Below are positions 54,744 through 62,514 of a stretch of 64,000 bases of DNA, one piece after another. How positions within the stretch are numbered: position 1 is the first letter of the stretch; every line of letters begins with the position of its first letter. The notes under the pieces are model-generated. The model did not search any database and was not told where the DNA came from. It saw only the letters and a program-made list of their open reading frames with translations. Origin of the DNA: JADJOM01 sp963817435 (GTDB taxonomy: Bacteria > Gemmatimonadota > Gemmatimonadetes > Gemmatimonadales > GWC2-71-9). The translations under genes were made by a program, and so were the position numbers. The stretch lies in assembly GCA_963817435.1 (NCBI GenBank), contig CAWFNY010000002.1, forward strand, positions 868,001 to 932,000, given 5' to 3'.

Positions 54744-55472
54744 ATGACCGCCACACCGTCACCCGTCGAACGCCCGCCGTCCGTCTGGGAGGATCTGCTC
54801 GAAATCTTCTATGCGCCGACCGCGGTCTTCGAGCGGCGCCGCGAGACCCCGGCATTCGGGCTCGCGCTGATCGTGTTTGTGGTGCTCCTCGTCGGACTCT
54901 CCTTCGCCTTCCGCGGCATGATGGAGCCGGTATTCGACGCCGAGTTCAAGCGCAGCATGGCGCAGGCGATGAAGCAGAACCCCCAGCTCACGCCGGAGAT
55001 GCTGGAGCGGGGGAAGGAACTGGCGAAGAAGTTCATGTTCGTCGGGGTCGCGGTCTTCGCGCTGCTCGCTCCAATCATCCTCGGTCTCATTCTCTGGGTG
55101 GTGGGCAAGCTGTTCGAGAGCAAGGCCGAGGTCGGGCAGGCGATCATGGTCACCACCTATGCCATGTTCCCGCGGGTGCTCGAGACGATTCTCAACGCGG
55201 TGCAGATGCTGGTGTTGCCGGATGACGCCGTCACCTCCCGCTTCAGCCTCACACTCGGCGTGGGGCGGTTTCTCGACGCGGAAGCCGCCGGACCTCTCGT
55301 CATGGCCATCGTCGGCCGGCTGGATCTGTTCACGCTATGGGTCACCGTGCTGATCGCAATCGGGCTCTCGGTGATGGGCAGGATCCCCAAGCTGAGCGCG
55401 GCGATCGCGGCGGCCATCATGTGGATCATCGGCGCAATGCCGGCGCTGTGGGGCGCGATTCGGGCGGGGTAG
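54744..55472 (+). CDS. YIP1 family membrane protein
   Basis: The 242-residue protein has an N-terminal cytoplasmic part and five hydrophobic helices with the YIP1-type pattern (FYAPTAVFERRR near the start; IAAAIMWIIGAMPALWGA at the end). Function is unknown, although YIP1 proteins are found near membrane-lipid or secretion genes. It is 61 bases downstream of mgtE. A clear terminator follows. Confidence 0.78.
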   Translation: MTATPSPVERPPSVWEDLLEIFYAPTAVFERRRETPAFGLALIVFVVLLVGLSFAFRGMMEPVFDAEFKRSMAQAMKQNPQLTPEMLERGKELAKKFMFVGVAVFALLAPIILGLILWVVGKLFESKAEVGQAIMVTTYAMFPRVLETILNAVQMLVLPDDAVTSRFSLTLGVGRFLDAEAAGPLVMAIVGRLDLFTLWVTVLIAIGLSVMGRIPKLSAAIAAAIMWIIGAMPALWGAIRAG

Positions 55473-55499
55473 GGCGACGAGGGAAATGGGGGGAGAGGA

Positions 55500-55525
55500 G
55501 GGCGGCCCGAGGGGCCGCCCTTTCT
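55500..55525 (+). terminator. intrinsic terminator after the YIP1 gene
   Basis: GGGCGGCCC (55500-55508) pairs with GGGCCGCCC (55512-55520), with a GAG loop and a TTTCT tail. This is a classic rho-independent terminator. Confidence 0.85.
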
Positions 55526-55614
55526 GCGTGGAGCAACCCCAGTCAGCGTCTGGCGGGCAGCCGAGCAACGGCTGCACGCCGCTCATCAGTGGCCGGGGGC
55601 CAGACAGCAGGAGG

Positions 55615-55857
55615 TGCAGACGACCGTCCAGGACCGGCGGAGCCGAGATACAGTCAGGCGGATCCGACATACAGTAGCTGCGGACGACTGCGGAGGACCG
55701 GCGAAGCCGAGATACTGTCAGGCGGAACCGACATACAGTGGGTGCGGACGACCGCGCAGGACCGGCGAAACCGGGATACCGTCGGGCGGAGCCGAGGTAC
55801 AATCAGGCGGAGCCGAGATGCAGTGGATGCGGACACGAGTGCAGGACGGCGGAACCA
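55615..55857. repeat. tandem repeat array, 21-bp units in a 64-bp period
   Basis: Seven imperfect copies of the 21-bp unit GGCGGAGCCGAGATACAGTC+A start at 55636, 55657, 55700, 55721, 55764, 55785 and 55806. They fall in groups of two, two and three, separated by 22 bp of TGCGGACGAC-type sequence that also repeats. Periods are 64, 64 and 85 (64 plus one extra 21-bp unit). The pattern is that of a minisatellite, not CRISPR, since there are no unique spacers. Confidence 0.85.
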
Positions 55858-56088
55858 CGCCGCAGACCGTGAGGACGACAAGGCGATCGGGGGCGGGGCC
55901 CGGTGCGAGCGAAAGGGCCGGGGCGTGACCCCCGATTCCACGGAACACTCCCGGTCGGCGGGGTGGCAATCGACCGGGAAGCGGCGCACTCCCCCCGGCA
56001 CGCGCTGACGGTCTGGCACAATCACCGCGCCAACGCTAAGCTCTGAGGTGCGGTTCGGGTTCCCCCTTCCCTCTTCTCCGTCCCTGCC

Positions 56089-56358
56089 ATGAAGCGCGGC
56101 ACCATCATCACGATCGTCGCCCTGGTTGCCTTTGGCGCCCTGCTCCTCTTCAACACCCTGAGCGCGCAGAAGGCCGAATGCACCGTGTGCGTCGAATACA
56201 ACGGGCGTCGCAACTGCGCCACCGCCTCCCACGCGAATGAAGCCGACGCAAAAACCTCGGCCCAGACCACCGCGTGCGGCGTCCTCGTCTCCGGCATGAA
56301 CGAGTCGATCGCCTGCGGGCGGGTCACCCCCATCTCGGTGCAGTGCAAGACCCGGTAG
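56089..56358 (+). CDS. small exported cysteine-rich protein, 89 aa
   Basis: The 89-residue product has a hydrophobic N-terminal segment (residues 7-24) that ends NTLSAQ like the other signal peptides. The mature part has six cysteines (C31, C34, C43, C63, C76, C86), including C-T-V-C, which could form disulfides. No family is recognised. The final 16 bases overlap the start of the PQQ-dehydrogenase gene, so the two are likely co-translated. Confidence 0.7.
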   Translation: MKRGTIITIVALVAFGALLLFNTLSAQKAECTVCVEYNGRRNCATASHANEADAKTSAQTTACGVLVSGMNESIACGRVTPISVQCKTR

Positions 56359-57899
56359 CTCGCGTCCGGCGGTCGCCCCGCCGAGGAGCGACCGGCCCGT
56401 TCCTGCTGCTGGCCGTACTCGGCACCGGGACGCTGGCCGCGCAGGCGCCACCCGCCGCCGAGTGGCCGACCAACGGCGGCGACTATTCCAACCAGCGCTT
56501 CGCCCGGCTCACACAGATCCCCACCGCCAACGTCGGCCATCTCGTGCTCCGCGAGATGGTGCAGACCGGGACTGAACGGCTCAACGGTTTGCTGACGACC
56601 CCGATCGTGCAGGGGGGCGTCATGTTCCTGACGACCCCATTCAATCAGCTCCTCGCCTGGGACCTCAGGGCGCACCGCCTGCTCTGGCGCTACGAGCACA
56701 AGCTGGGGAACTACATCCCCTGCTGTGGCCCGACCAATCGTGGCGCGGCGGTCGGACATGGCATGGTCTACATGGCGACGCTCGACGCGCAGGTCGTCGC
56801 TGTCGACGCAGAGAGCGGCCAGCTTCGCTGGGCGACTCAGGACAGCGATCCCGACTCCGCCTACAGCTTCACGCTCGCGCCGCTGGTCGTGGGCGACCTG
56901 GTGATTGTCGGGACATCCGGCGCCGAATACGCGATCAGGGGACGTATCACGGCGTACAATGCCCGTACGGGTGCGCGGCGCTGGCGCTGGTACACCGTGC
57001 CCTCACCCGCCGAGGGCGGATGGTGGGGCAGCTGGCGCCAGACGACGCCATGGGGAGACAGCCTCCCGCGCAACCTTGCCAGAGAGCACGCGGACAGCGC
57101 CCGGTACAGCGACGCCTGGCGTCTGGGCGGCGGATCGGTGTGGACCACACCGGCCTACGATCCGGCATCGGGGCTACTCTACTTCGCCATCGGCAACCCA
57201 GCGCCGGAGTACGACGCCGACGTGCGCCCCGGTGACAATCTCTACACCGTGTCGATCGTGGCCCTCGAGGCGACGACCGGCCGCCTGCGCTGGTTCCACC
57301 AGTATCTGCCACACGATGAGTGGGACTTCGATGCCTCACAGGAGAACCTTTTCGCGCGGCCGACCGCCGAAGGCATCCGGCGCGCACCAGGCGCCGCGGG
57401 CGGTGCCGACTGGCATCCCAGCGCGTACTCCCCGTCGCTCGGGCTGCTCTACGTGCCGGCGTTCCATTTCCCGATGCGTTTCCGGCAATTCGAGCAGGTG
57501 GCCGAGGCGGGTAAGGATTACCGCGGAGGGACGGAGGACCTGATCAAGGATGAGCCGACATGGAACACGCTGACCGCCGTGGACCTCGAGACCGGGAAGA
57601 TCCGCTGGCAGCACCGGGGCGACCCGCCGGTCGCGAGCGCTGGGGGTGCCCTCGCCACGGCCGGCAATCTGGTCTTCTCGGGTGATGGACTCGGCTGGTT
57701 CCACGCCTACGATGCCCGTGACGGCCGCGAACTCTGGCGCTTCTTCTGTGGTGCGGGGATCAATGCACCCGCTATCAGCTTCACCGTGGATGGCGAGCAA
57801 CTGGTCGTCGTCGCCGCTGGGGGGAGCTTCTACGACGGCAATCTCGGCGCGGCCGTCCTGATTTTCGGCCTGCCGAGCTGGTCCCGGGCCGTCCACTAG
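56343..57899 (+). CDS. PQQ-dependent alcohol dehydrogenase (quinoprotein, beta-propeller)
   Basis: The 518-residue exported protein is an eight-bladed quinoprotein. Vicinal cysteines C127-C128 in IPCCGPTNRG form the disulfide above PQQ; the segment LYFAIGNPAPEYD supplies a calcium-ligand Asn; D325 (PHDEWDFD) is the catalytic base region. Signal peptide ends in LAAQ. The GTG at 56343 was chosen because it gives a normal signal sequence; the frame continues upstream only in the shadow of the 89-residue gene. It uses the PQQ made by pqqABCDE. Confidence 0.9.
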   Translation: MQDPVARVRRSPRRGATGPFLLLAVLGTGTLAAQAPPAAEWPTNGGDYSNQRFARLTQIPTANVGHLVLREMVQTGTERLNGLLTTPIVQGGVMFLTTPFNQLLAWDLRAHRLLWRYEHKLGNYIPCCGPTNRGAAVGHGMVYMATLDAQVVAVDAESGQLRWATQDSDPDSAYSFTLAPLVVGDLVIVGTSGAEYAIRGRITAYNARTGARRWRWYTVPSPAEGGWWGSWRQTTPWGDSLPRNLAREHADSARYSDAWRLGGGSVWTTPAYDPASGLLYFAIGNPAPEYDADVRPGDNLYTVSIVALEATTGRLRWFHQYLPHDEWDFDASQENLFARPTAEGIRRAPGAAGGADWHPSAYSPSLGLLYVPAFHFPMRFRQFEQVAEAGKDYRGGTEDLIKDEPTWNTLTAVDLETGKIRWQHRGDPPVASAGGALATAGNLVFSGDGLGWFHAYDARDGRELWRFFCGAGINAPAISFTVDGEQLVVVAAGGSFYDGNLGAAVLIFGLPSWSRAVH

Positions 57900-57938
57900 C
57901 TCCAGCAATCCCCCAGCCCCGCGCTCAGCGCTCTCACC

Positions 57939-59282
57939 ATGCGATTCCCGCACCCCCTCGTGCTGCTGGTCGGCTGTATCCTGATCGCGGCGGCAGCGTC
58001 GCACATCGTACCGGCGGGCCGCTTCGAACGCCGAGAGGATGCCGCCACGGGACGGAGCGTCGTGGTGGCGGGTACCTATGCCCGCGTGGCACCGGCGCCG
58101 GTCGGCGCCTTCCAGGCGATCGTCGCCATTCCGAGGGGAATGGCTGACGCGAGTGCGGTGGTCTTCTACGTCTTTCTGGTGGGCGGCGCCTTCGCCGTGG
58201 TCGAGAAGACCGGCGCTTCGACCCGGCTGATCCAGCGGCTGGTGCTCCGGCTGGCGCGCCGGGAGACCCTGGTGATTCCGCTGGTGAGCATCGCGTTCGG
58301 ACTCGGCGGCGTACTGATCCAGATGCAGGAGGAGCTGATCGCCTTCGTCCCGGTATTGCTGCTGCTCACCCGGCGGCTGGGTTACAATCCGCTGGTGGCC
58401 TGCGCCGTCAGTATCGGTGCCGCGGCGGTCGGCGCGGCCTTCAGCCCCGTGGATCCGTTCCAGGTCGTGATCGCGCAGAAGGTCGCGGAGCTGCCTCCCC
58501 AATCGGGCGCGGGATTCCGGCTGTTGCTCCTGGTGCCCGCGATGTTGCTGTGGATCTGGGCGACGATGCGCTACGCGGCGCGAACGCGCGTGGCACCTGA
58601 TTCCATCGCAGTGGCGGCGGAAGTGCCGGGGGGCGAGCGCCTGACTCCACGGGACGGGTGGATTCTCAGCATCGTCGGCGTGACCTTCGCGCTGTTCATC
58701 ATCGGCGCGCAGCGCTGGGGATGGGACTTCGACCAGTTCAGCGCGCTGTTCTTCCTGATGGGGGTCGCCGCCGGGCTCATCGGCCGGCTTGGCGTCGGCG
58801 GGACCGCGGAGGCGTTCGTGGATGGGTTCAAGTCGCTGGCGTTCGCCGCGCTGCTCATCGGATTCGCCCGCGGGATCTTCGTGGTGCTGAACGACGGGCA
58901 GATCATCGATACCGTCGTCCAGACCGTCTTCGCGCCGATCGCCGGACTTCCGGTGGCGCTGTCGGCGGTCGGCATGATGGGCATGCAGGCGCTGGTACAC
59001 GTCCCGGTTCCGAGCACCAGCGGACAGGCGGTGCTGACGATGCCGGTGCTGGTGCCGCTGTCCGACCTGCTGGGACTGTCGCGACAGGTGACGGTGCTGG
59101 CCTACCAGTATGGCGCGGGGCTCTGTGAGCTGCTCACGCCGACCAACGGGGCGCTCATGGCGATGCTCGCCGCCACCGGCGTCCGGTACGACGAATGGCT
59201 GCGGTTCGTGCTCCGCCTCTGGGCCCTCCTGATGCTGCTGGGCGCCGCGGGGCTGCTGCTGGGCATCGCCACCGGCCTCTAG
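57939..59282 (+). CDS. YfcC/ArcD-like integral membrane transporter
   Basis: The 447-residue protein has about ten hydrophobic helices and belongs to the YfcC-type ion-transporter group, with segments SHIVPAGRFERRE, FGLGGVLIQMQEE and VHVPVPSTSGQAVLTMP. This family includes C4-dicarboxylate-like and basic amino acid carriers, so the substrate is uncertain. It lies 39 bases downstream of the PQQ dehydrogenase gene, on the same strand. Confidence 0.78.
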   Translation: MRFPHPLVLLVGCILIAAAASHIVPAGRFERREDAATGRSVVVAGTYARVAPAPVGAFQAIVAIPRGMADASAVVFYVFLVGGAFAVVEKTGASTRLIQRLVLRLARRETLVIPLVSIAFGLGGVLIQMQEELIAFVPVLLLLTRRLGYNPLVACAVSIGAAAVGAAFSPVDPFQVVIAQKVAELPPQSGAGFRLLLLVPAMLLWIWATMRYAARTRVAPDSIAVAAEVPGGERLTPRDGWILSIVGVTFALFIIGAQRWGWDFDQFSALFFLMGVAAGLIGRLGVGGTAEAFVDGFKSLAFAALLIGFARGIFVVLNDGQIIDTVVQTVFAPIAGLPVALSAVGMMGMQALVHVPVPSTSGQAVLTMPVLVPLSDLLGLSRQVTVLAYQYGAGLCELLTPTNGALMAMLAATGVRYDEWLRFVLRLWALLMLLGAAGLLLGIATGL

Positions 59283-59507
59283 CGGCGGGAACGATCCTGC
59301 CAAGTGTCCTGCCGGGAGACACCAGCGCCGCGTCGTGACACTCTCCGGTCAGGGGACGGCTCCGAGGGCCCCGTACAATCGCTTGTGGGGCAATGGGTTG
59401 CGTGGTGACGCAATTCCGACCTTCAAGTTCGCTGCTGGCACCAAGGTTGCTTATCTTGGGGGCGAGGCTGGAACCTTTGGCCCCGATTGCCGATAAGAAG
59501 AGGACGT

Positions 59508-59939
59508 ATGAGCGAACTCACGATTCGGGAAATGGAAAACGGCGAAGAATTTGCCGACTGGTTCTCCGACCTCACCATGCGTGAGGAAGAGGCCAGCGAC
59601 AGCGTCGTGCATCTCGAAGACCACTATCTGATTCTGAGCAACGAGATCGGGGACTGGATCGGCGGCCTGCGGTATTCCCTCCGTGGCGGCGTGGCGCACA
59701 TCCAGGACATCGCGGTGCGGCCGGAGGAGCGGCATCAGGGTCACGGCCATCGGCTGGTGGCGGGCTTCGAGGCGCGGGTGCGCGAGGCGGGCGCCCACCT
59801 GGCGGAGTTCTGGACCGATGACGTAACCGATGAGGGCGAAATGCTCATGCTGGGCTGGCAGCGAGTGCTACGGCGGGAGGGTTACATCGGCGGCCGCACC
59901 TGGTTCCTCATGGAGAAGCCGCTCGCGCCTGTGATCTAG
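59508..59939 (+). CDS. GNAT family acetyltransferase
   Basis: The 143-residue protein has a GNAT fold with the acetyl-CoA-binding motif A in DIAVRPEERHQGHGHRLV (R/Q-x-x-G-x-G). No substrate is suggested by the neighbours. The ATG at 59508 has an AAGAAGAGG Shine-Dalgarno-like stretch and is preferred over an in-frame upstream ATG. A terminator follows. Confidence 0.82.
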   Translation: MSELTIREMENGEEFADWFSDLTMREEEASDSVVHLEDHYLILSNEIGDWIGGLRYSLRGGVAHIQDIAVRPEERHQGHGHRLVAGFEARVREAGAHLAEFWTDDVTDEGEMLMLGWQRVLRREGYIGGRTWFLMEKPLAPVI

Positions 59940-59998
59940 CGTGTGTCTCCGCGGGCGCCTATTCTTCCGAACGCGCCCGCATTCCCCTGACACGCAAC

Positions 59999-60038
59999 GT
60001 GGCGGCCCGGGACGGATGCCGGGGCCGCCACACTTTTT
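59999..60038 (+). terminator. intrinsic terminator before the acyl-ACP desaturase gene
   Basis: GTGGCGGCCC (59999-60008) pairs with GGGCCGCCAC (60022-60031), followed by ACTTTTT. It terminates the acetyltransferase transcript and ends 3 bases before the ATG at 60042. Confidence 0.85.
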
Positions 60039-60041
60039 AGG

Positions 60042-61028
60042 ATGGCCGAGCCGATGGCTCTTGATTCCGCGGCACGCCGTTTCTTCACCAAGGTCGAAGT
60101 CCTCAAGGATCTGGAATCCAAGGTCAACGAACTGACGGCGGCGCACGATCTCAAGCGGCCGCTCTGGTTCCCCACCGACTTGCTCGGCCCCAGGCCGGGC
60201 GAGGATCCGGACAGACACTATGCGGAGATGCGCAAGCGGGCCGAGGGGATTCCCGATGCCGCGCGGGCGGCGCTCGCGCTGAACCTGCTGACGGAAGAGG
60301 GGCTGCCCCACTTCCACCGGCTGCTGGCGGTGCACCTGCCCGACGACAGCCACTGGCGGCACTGGAACAACCTCTGGACGGCCGAAGAGGACCGCCACGG
60401 CGCGGTGCTGCACGACTACATCCACGATACGCGCATCCTCAACCAGCGCCGCCTGGAAGAGATGCAGTTCAGCTATCTCAAGAGCGGGTTCCACCCGGAG
60501 TGGGACAAGGATCCCTACCGGGTCTTCGCCTACACCACGCTGCAGGAGCGCGCGACGCAGCAGTCGCACGCGGAGACGGGCCGGATCGTGGGCAACTACG
60601 AGCCGCTGCTGGGCGAGGTGCTCAGCAACATCGCCACCGAAGAGGCCCGGCACTTCAATTTCTACCGCACCATCTTCGAGGAGATCCTGGGTCGCGACCC
60701 TGACGAAGCGCTGATTTCCGCGTCCCATATTCTCCCCAGCATCGAGATGCCCGGCGCGAGCATGCCGAACTTCCGGGAGATCGCGGATGTGATCCGGCGC
60801 TCGGGGATCTACGGTCCGCGGGACTATCTCCGGATCGTGCAGGAACAGATCCGGTACTGGAAGATCGACGCGGTGAATGGACTGAGTGAGCTGGGGAAGC
60901 GGGCGCAGGAGAAGATTCTGGAGATCCCCGACCGGCTGCAGCGAATCGCCGAGCGGATCGAGTCCAAGCATATGTCGAAGACGTTCAGCTTCGAGGTAGT
61001 CTTCAATCGTGAATTCGCGATGGAATAA
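60042..61028 (+). CDS. acyl-ACP desaturase-like di-iron protein
   Basis: The 328-residue soluble protein belongs to the stearoyl-ACP desaturase family. The di-iron ligands are visible in order: Glu in LTEEG, Glu/His in TAEEDRH, and Glu-x-x-His in ATEEARHFNF. It would desaturate a fatty acyl chain carried on ACP. The first ATG lies 3 bases after a terminator T-run; the in-frame ATG at 60054 is an alternative start. It overlaps the lipoprotein gene by 20 bases. Confidence 0.9.
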   Translation: MAEPMALDSAARRFFTKVEVLKDLESKVNELTAAHDLKRPLWFPTDLLGPRPGEDPDRHYAEMRKRAEGIPDAARAALALNLLTEEGLPHFHRLLAVHLPDDSHWRHWNNLWTAEEDRHGAVLHDYIHDTRILNQRRLEEMQFSYLKSGFHPEWDKDPYRVFAYTTLQERATQQSHAETGRIVGNYEPLLGEVLSNIATEEARHFNFYRTIFEEILGRDPDEALISASHILPSIEMPGASMPNFREIADVIRRSGIYGPRDYLRIVQEQIRYWKIDAVNGLSELGKRAQEKILEIPDRLQRIAERIESKHMSKTFSFEVVFNREFAME

Positions 61029-61494
61029 CGGGAGGGCGGGCGCCCTGCCCGCTCTCCTGCTCGCGCTGCTGATCCTGGGGTGCGCGAAGAAGGGCAAGCC
61101 CGCCAAGGCCAGCACCGCCCCCGACAAGCCGGCAGATCCCGCGCAGGTGGAGGCGGAGCTGCTCGGGCGCGAGGCGGCCGATCTGGTGGACCGGGTGCTG
61201 TCGTACAAGAGCGCGCATCAGGGCAGGCTCCCCGCCTCGCTCCGTCAGGCGGGCCTTGACAGTCTGACCGCACAGACCGTCCGGCGCCTGACCAGCCGCG
61301 GAAGCGAACCGGTGATCACGGTGATCTTCCGGCGGTCCGCCGGCCATCTGGTCAGCGGGTGCGAGGGCGATCGCGCGCTGCTCGAGGATGCCCAGCTCAC
61401 CCAGGGCAAGTTCGAGATCGCCTGCGACATGGTCACCGGCGGACGGCGCACCTTCACGGTCGCTCCGCCCCCACCGCCCCAGCCGGCCTCATGA
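61009..61494 (+). CDS. hypothetical lipoprotein, 161 aa
   Basis: The product has a signal sequence ending in the lipobox LILGC, then a Lys/Pro-rich linker and a soluble domain with two cysteines (SGCEGD and FEIACDMV). No family is recognised. The GTG at 61009 overlaps the upstream gene by 20 bases and is the only start giving a lipobox. The stop overlaps the YggT ATG (ATGA). Confidence 0.7.
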   Translation: MNSRWNNGRAGALPALLLALLILGCAKKGKPAKASTAPDKPADPAQVEAELLGREAADLVDRVLSYKSAHQGRLPASLRQAGLDSLTAQTVRRLTSRGSEPVITVIFRRSAGHLVSGCEGDRALLEDAQLTQGKFEIACDMVTGGRRTFTVAPPPPPQPAS

Positions 61495-62063
61495 TTCCCG
61501 TCATCATCCTGGCCACGCGGGTCATCGTCGTCGTGGTCTTCGGGATCGCGGCGCTGGTCGCGGGGACCCACTGGGCCGTGAAGCACGGGCACCTGCAGCC
61601 GTTCGGTGCACTCCCCCAGGCGATGCGATCGCTGGGGCGTCCCTTCCTGCAGCCCTTCGAGCGGAGCCTCTACCGGGGCGGCGGCAATCCGGTCAATGCG
61701 CCCTACATGTTCTTCTGGGTGGCGCTGCTTGGCGGCCTCGCGGTCATCGGCCTGGTGCAGTGGCTGATCGGCACGATCATCTCGCTGATCTACAGCGCCT
61801 CGGCGGGGCCGAGGGGACTGCTGGCGTTCGCGGTGAACGGCATCTTTTCGCTGCTCATGCTGGCGCTCTTCGTCCGGGTGCTCTCTTCCTGGTTCGGTGG
61901 CAACCCGTACTCCAGGCTCATGCGCGTTGTCTACGCGCTCACCGACTGGCTGCTGGATCCGCTCCGGAAGGTCTTGCCGCAGTTCGGCATGATCGACATC
62001 TCGCCGATGGTCGCGTACCTGATGCTGTCACTGGCCCGCTGGTTCGTCCTCGGGCTGTTCTAG
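61491..62063 (+). CDS. YggT family membrane protein
   Basis: The 190-residue protein carries the YGGT pattern (SSWFGGNPYSRLMRVVYALTDWLLDPLRKVLPQFGMIDISPMVAY split into segments) with four hydrophobic helices. Its role is linked to osmotic or division-associated membrane organisation in some bacteria, but is not settled. The ATG overlaps the upstream stop. Confidence 0.88.
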   Translation: MIPVIILATRVIVVVVFGIAALVAGTHWAVKHGHLQPFGALPQAMRSLGRPFLQPFERSLYRGGGNPVNAPYMFFWVALLGGLAVIGLVQWLIGTIISLIYSASAGPRGLLAFAVNGIFSLLMLALFVRVLSSWFGGNPYSRLMRVVYALTDWLLDPLRKVLPQFGMIDISPMVAYLMLSLARWFVLGLF

Positions 62064-62093
62064 GCTGACGGTCCGCGGGAACTGGCTCGCGCG

Positions 62094-62390
62094 ATGAGCG
62101 TCCTGACGGCCACCAGCACCGGCGTGCGTATCGCGATCCAGGTGCAGCCACGCGCCTCCCGGACCGAGCTCGCCGGGCTGCATGGGGAGGCACTCAAGAT
62201 CCGCCTGGCGGCTCCGCCGGTCGATGGCGCCGCAAACGAGGCCCTGATCCGATTCCTCGCCGGGACGCTCGGTGTCCCCCGTGCCGCGGTGACGATCGCG
62301 AGCGGCCAGAGCGGCCGGCGGAAGAGTGTGGCGGTGACCGGGCTGAGCCTCGCCGACGTGGCTCGGCTGCTGAAGGTTGGCGCCGGATAG
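62094..62390 (+). CDS. DUF167 family protein (YggU)
   Basis: The 98-residue protein matches DUF167 with the IQVQPRASRTELAG start and LKIRLAAPPVDGAANEALIRFLA segment, split here. YggU usually follows yggT, as it does here with a 30-base gap. Biochemical function is unknown. The gene ends 35 bases before the SAM-II riboswitch. Confidence 0.9.
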   Translation: MSVLTATSTGVRIAIQVQPRASRTELAGLHGEALKIRLAAPPVDGAANEALIRFLAGTLGVPRAAVTIASGQSGRRKSVAVTGLSLADVARLLKVGAG

Positions 62391-62425
62391 GGACATCGCT
62401 ATCATTAACTCCGACAATTCGTGCT

Positions 62426-62480
62426 CCGTGGTGATTTGCGCCTATTGCAGCCACGTTAAACAAATGCTAAAACGGTAGCC
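62426..62480 (+). ncRNA. SAM-II riboswitch
   Basis: The stretch 62427-62475 fits the SAM-II consensus: stem CGTGG with CCACG, the conserved GATTTG in the first loop, ATTGCAG, GTTAAA and AAATGCTAAAACGG at the 3' side. ATTTG (62434-62438) can pair with CAAAT (62461-62465) to form the pseudoknot. It precedes metH, whose product restores methionine, and a terminator-like hairpin follows. Confidence 0.85.
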
Positions 62481-62493
62481 CCACGGGAGCCGT

Positions 62494-62514
62494 CAGGCGC
62501 CTGGGGGCCTTTTT
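62494..62514 (+). terminator. terminator-like hairpin between the SAM-II element and metH
   Basis: AGGCGCC with GGGGGCCT forms an imperfect stem followed by a TTTTT run that ends directly before the metH GTG. The GGGGG in the 3' arm may also be the metH Shine-Dalgarno, so the hairpin could control both termination and initiation. Confidence 0.6.

Larger units (their letters stand above)
55473..56088. other. 616-bp gene-free region with terminator and tandem repeats
   Basis: No believable gene lies here: open frames on the minus strand (three of them end in the same Gly-Ser-Ala) are produced by the tandem repeat. It contains the terminator at 55500-55525 and the repeat array at 55615-55857. 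The stretch 55858-56088 shows nothing else except the leader of the small gene. Confidence 0.6.

Noticed and set aside
55615..55857. CRISPR array
   Set aside because: Repeats are adjacent or separated by repeated 22-bp sequence with no unique spacers, and no cas genes are nearby. It is a tandem repeat.
55335..56451. Minus-strand open frames over the tandem repeat as coding genes
   Set aside because: They run across the repeat and the terminator, end in the same short Gly-Ser-Ala tail, have no recognisable domain, and are best explained by the repeat's stop-free frames.
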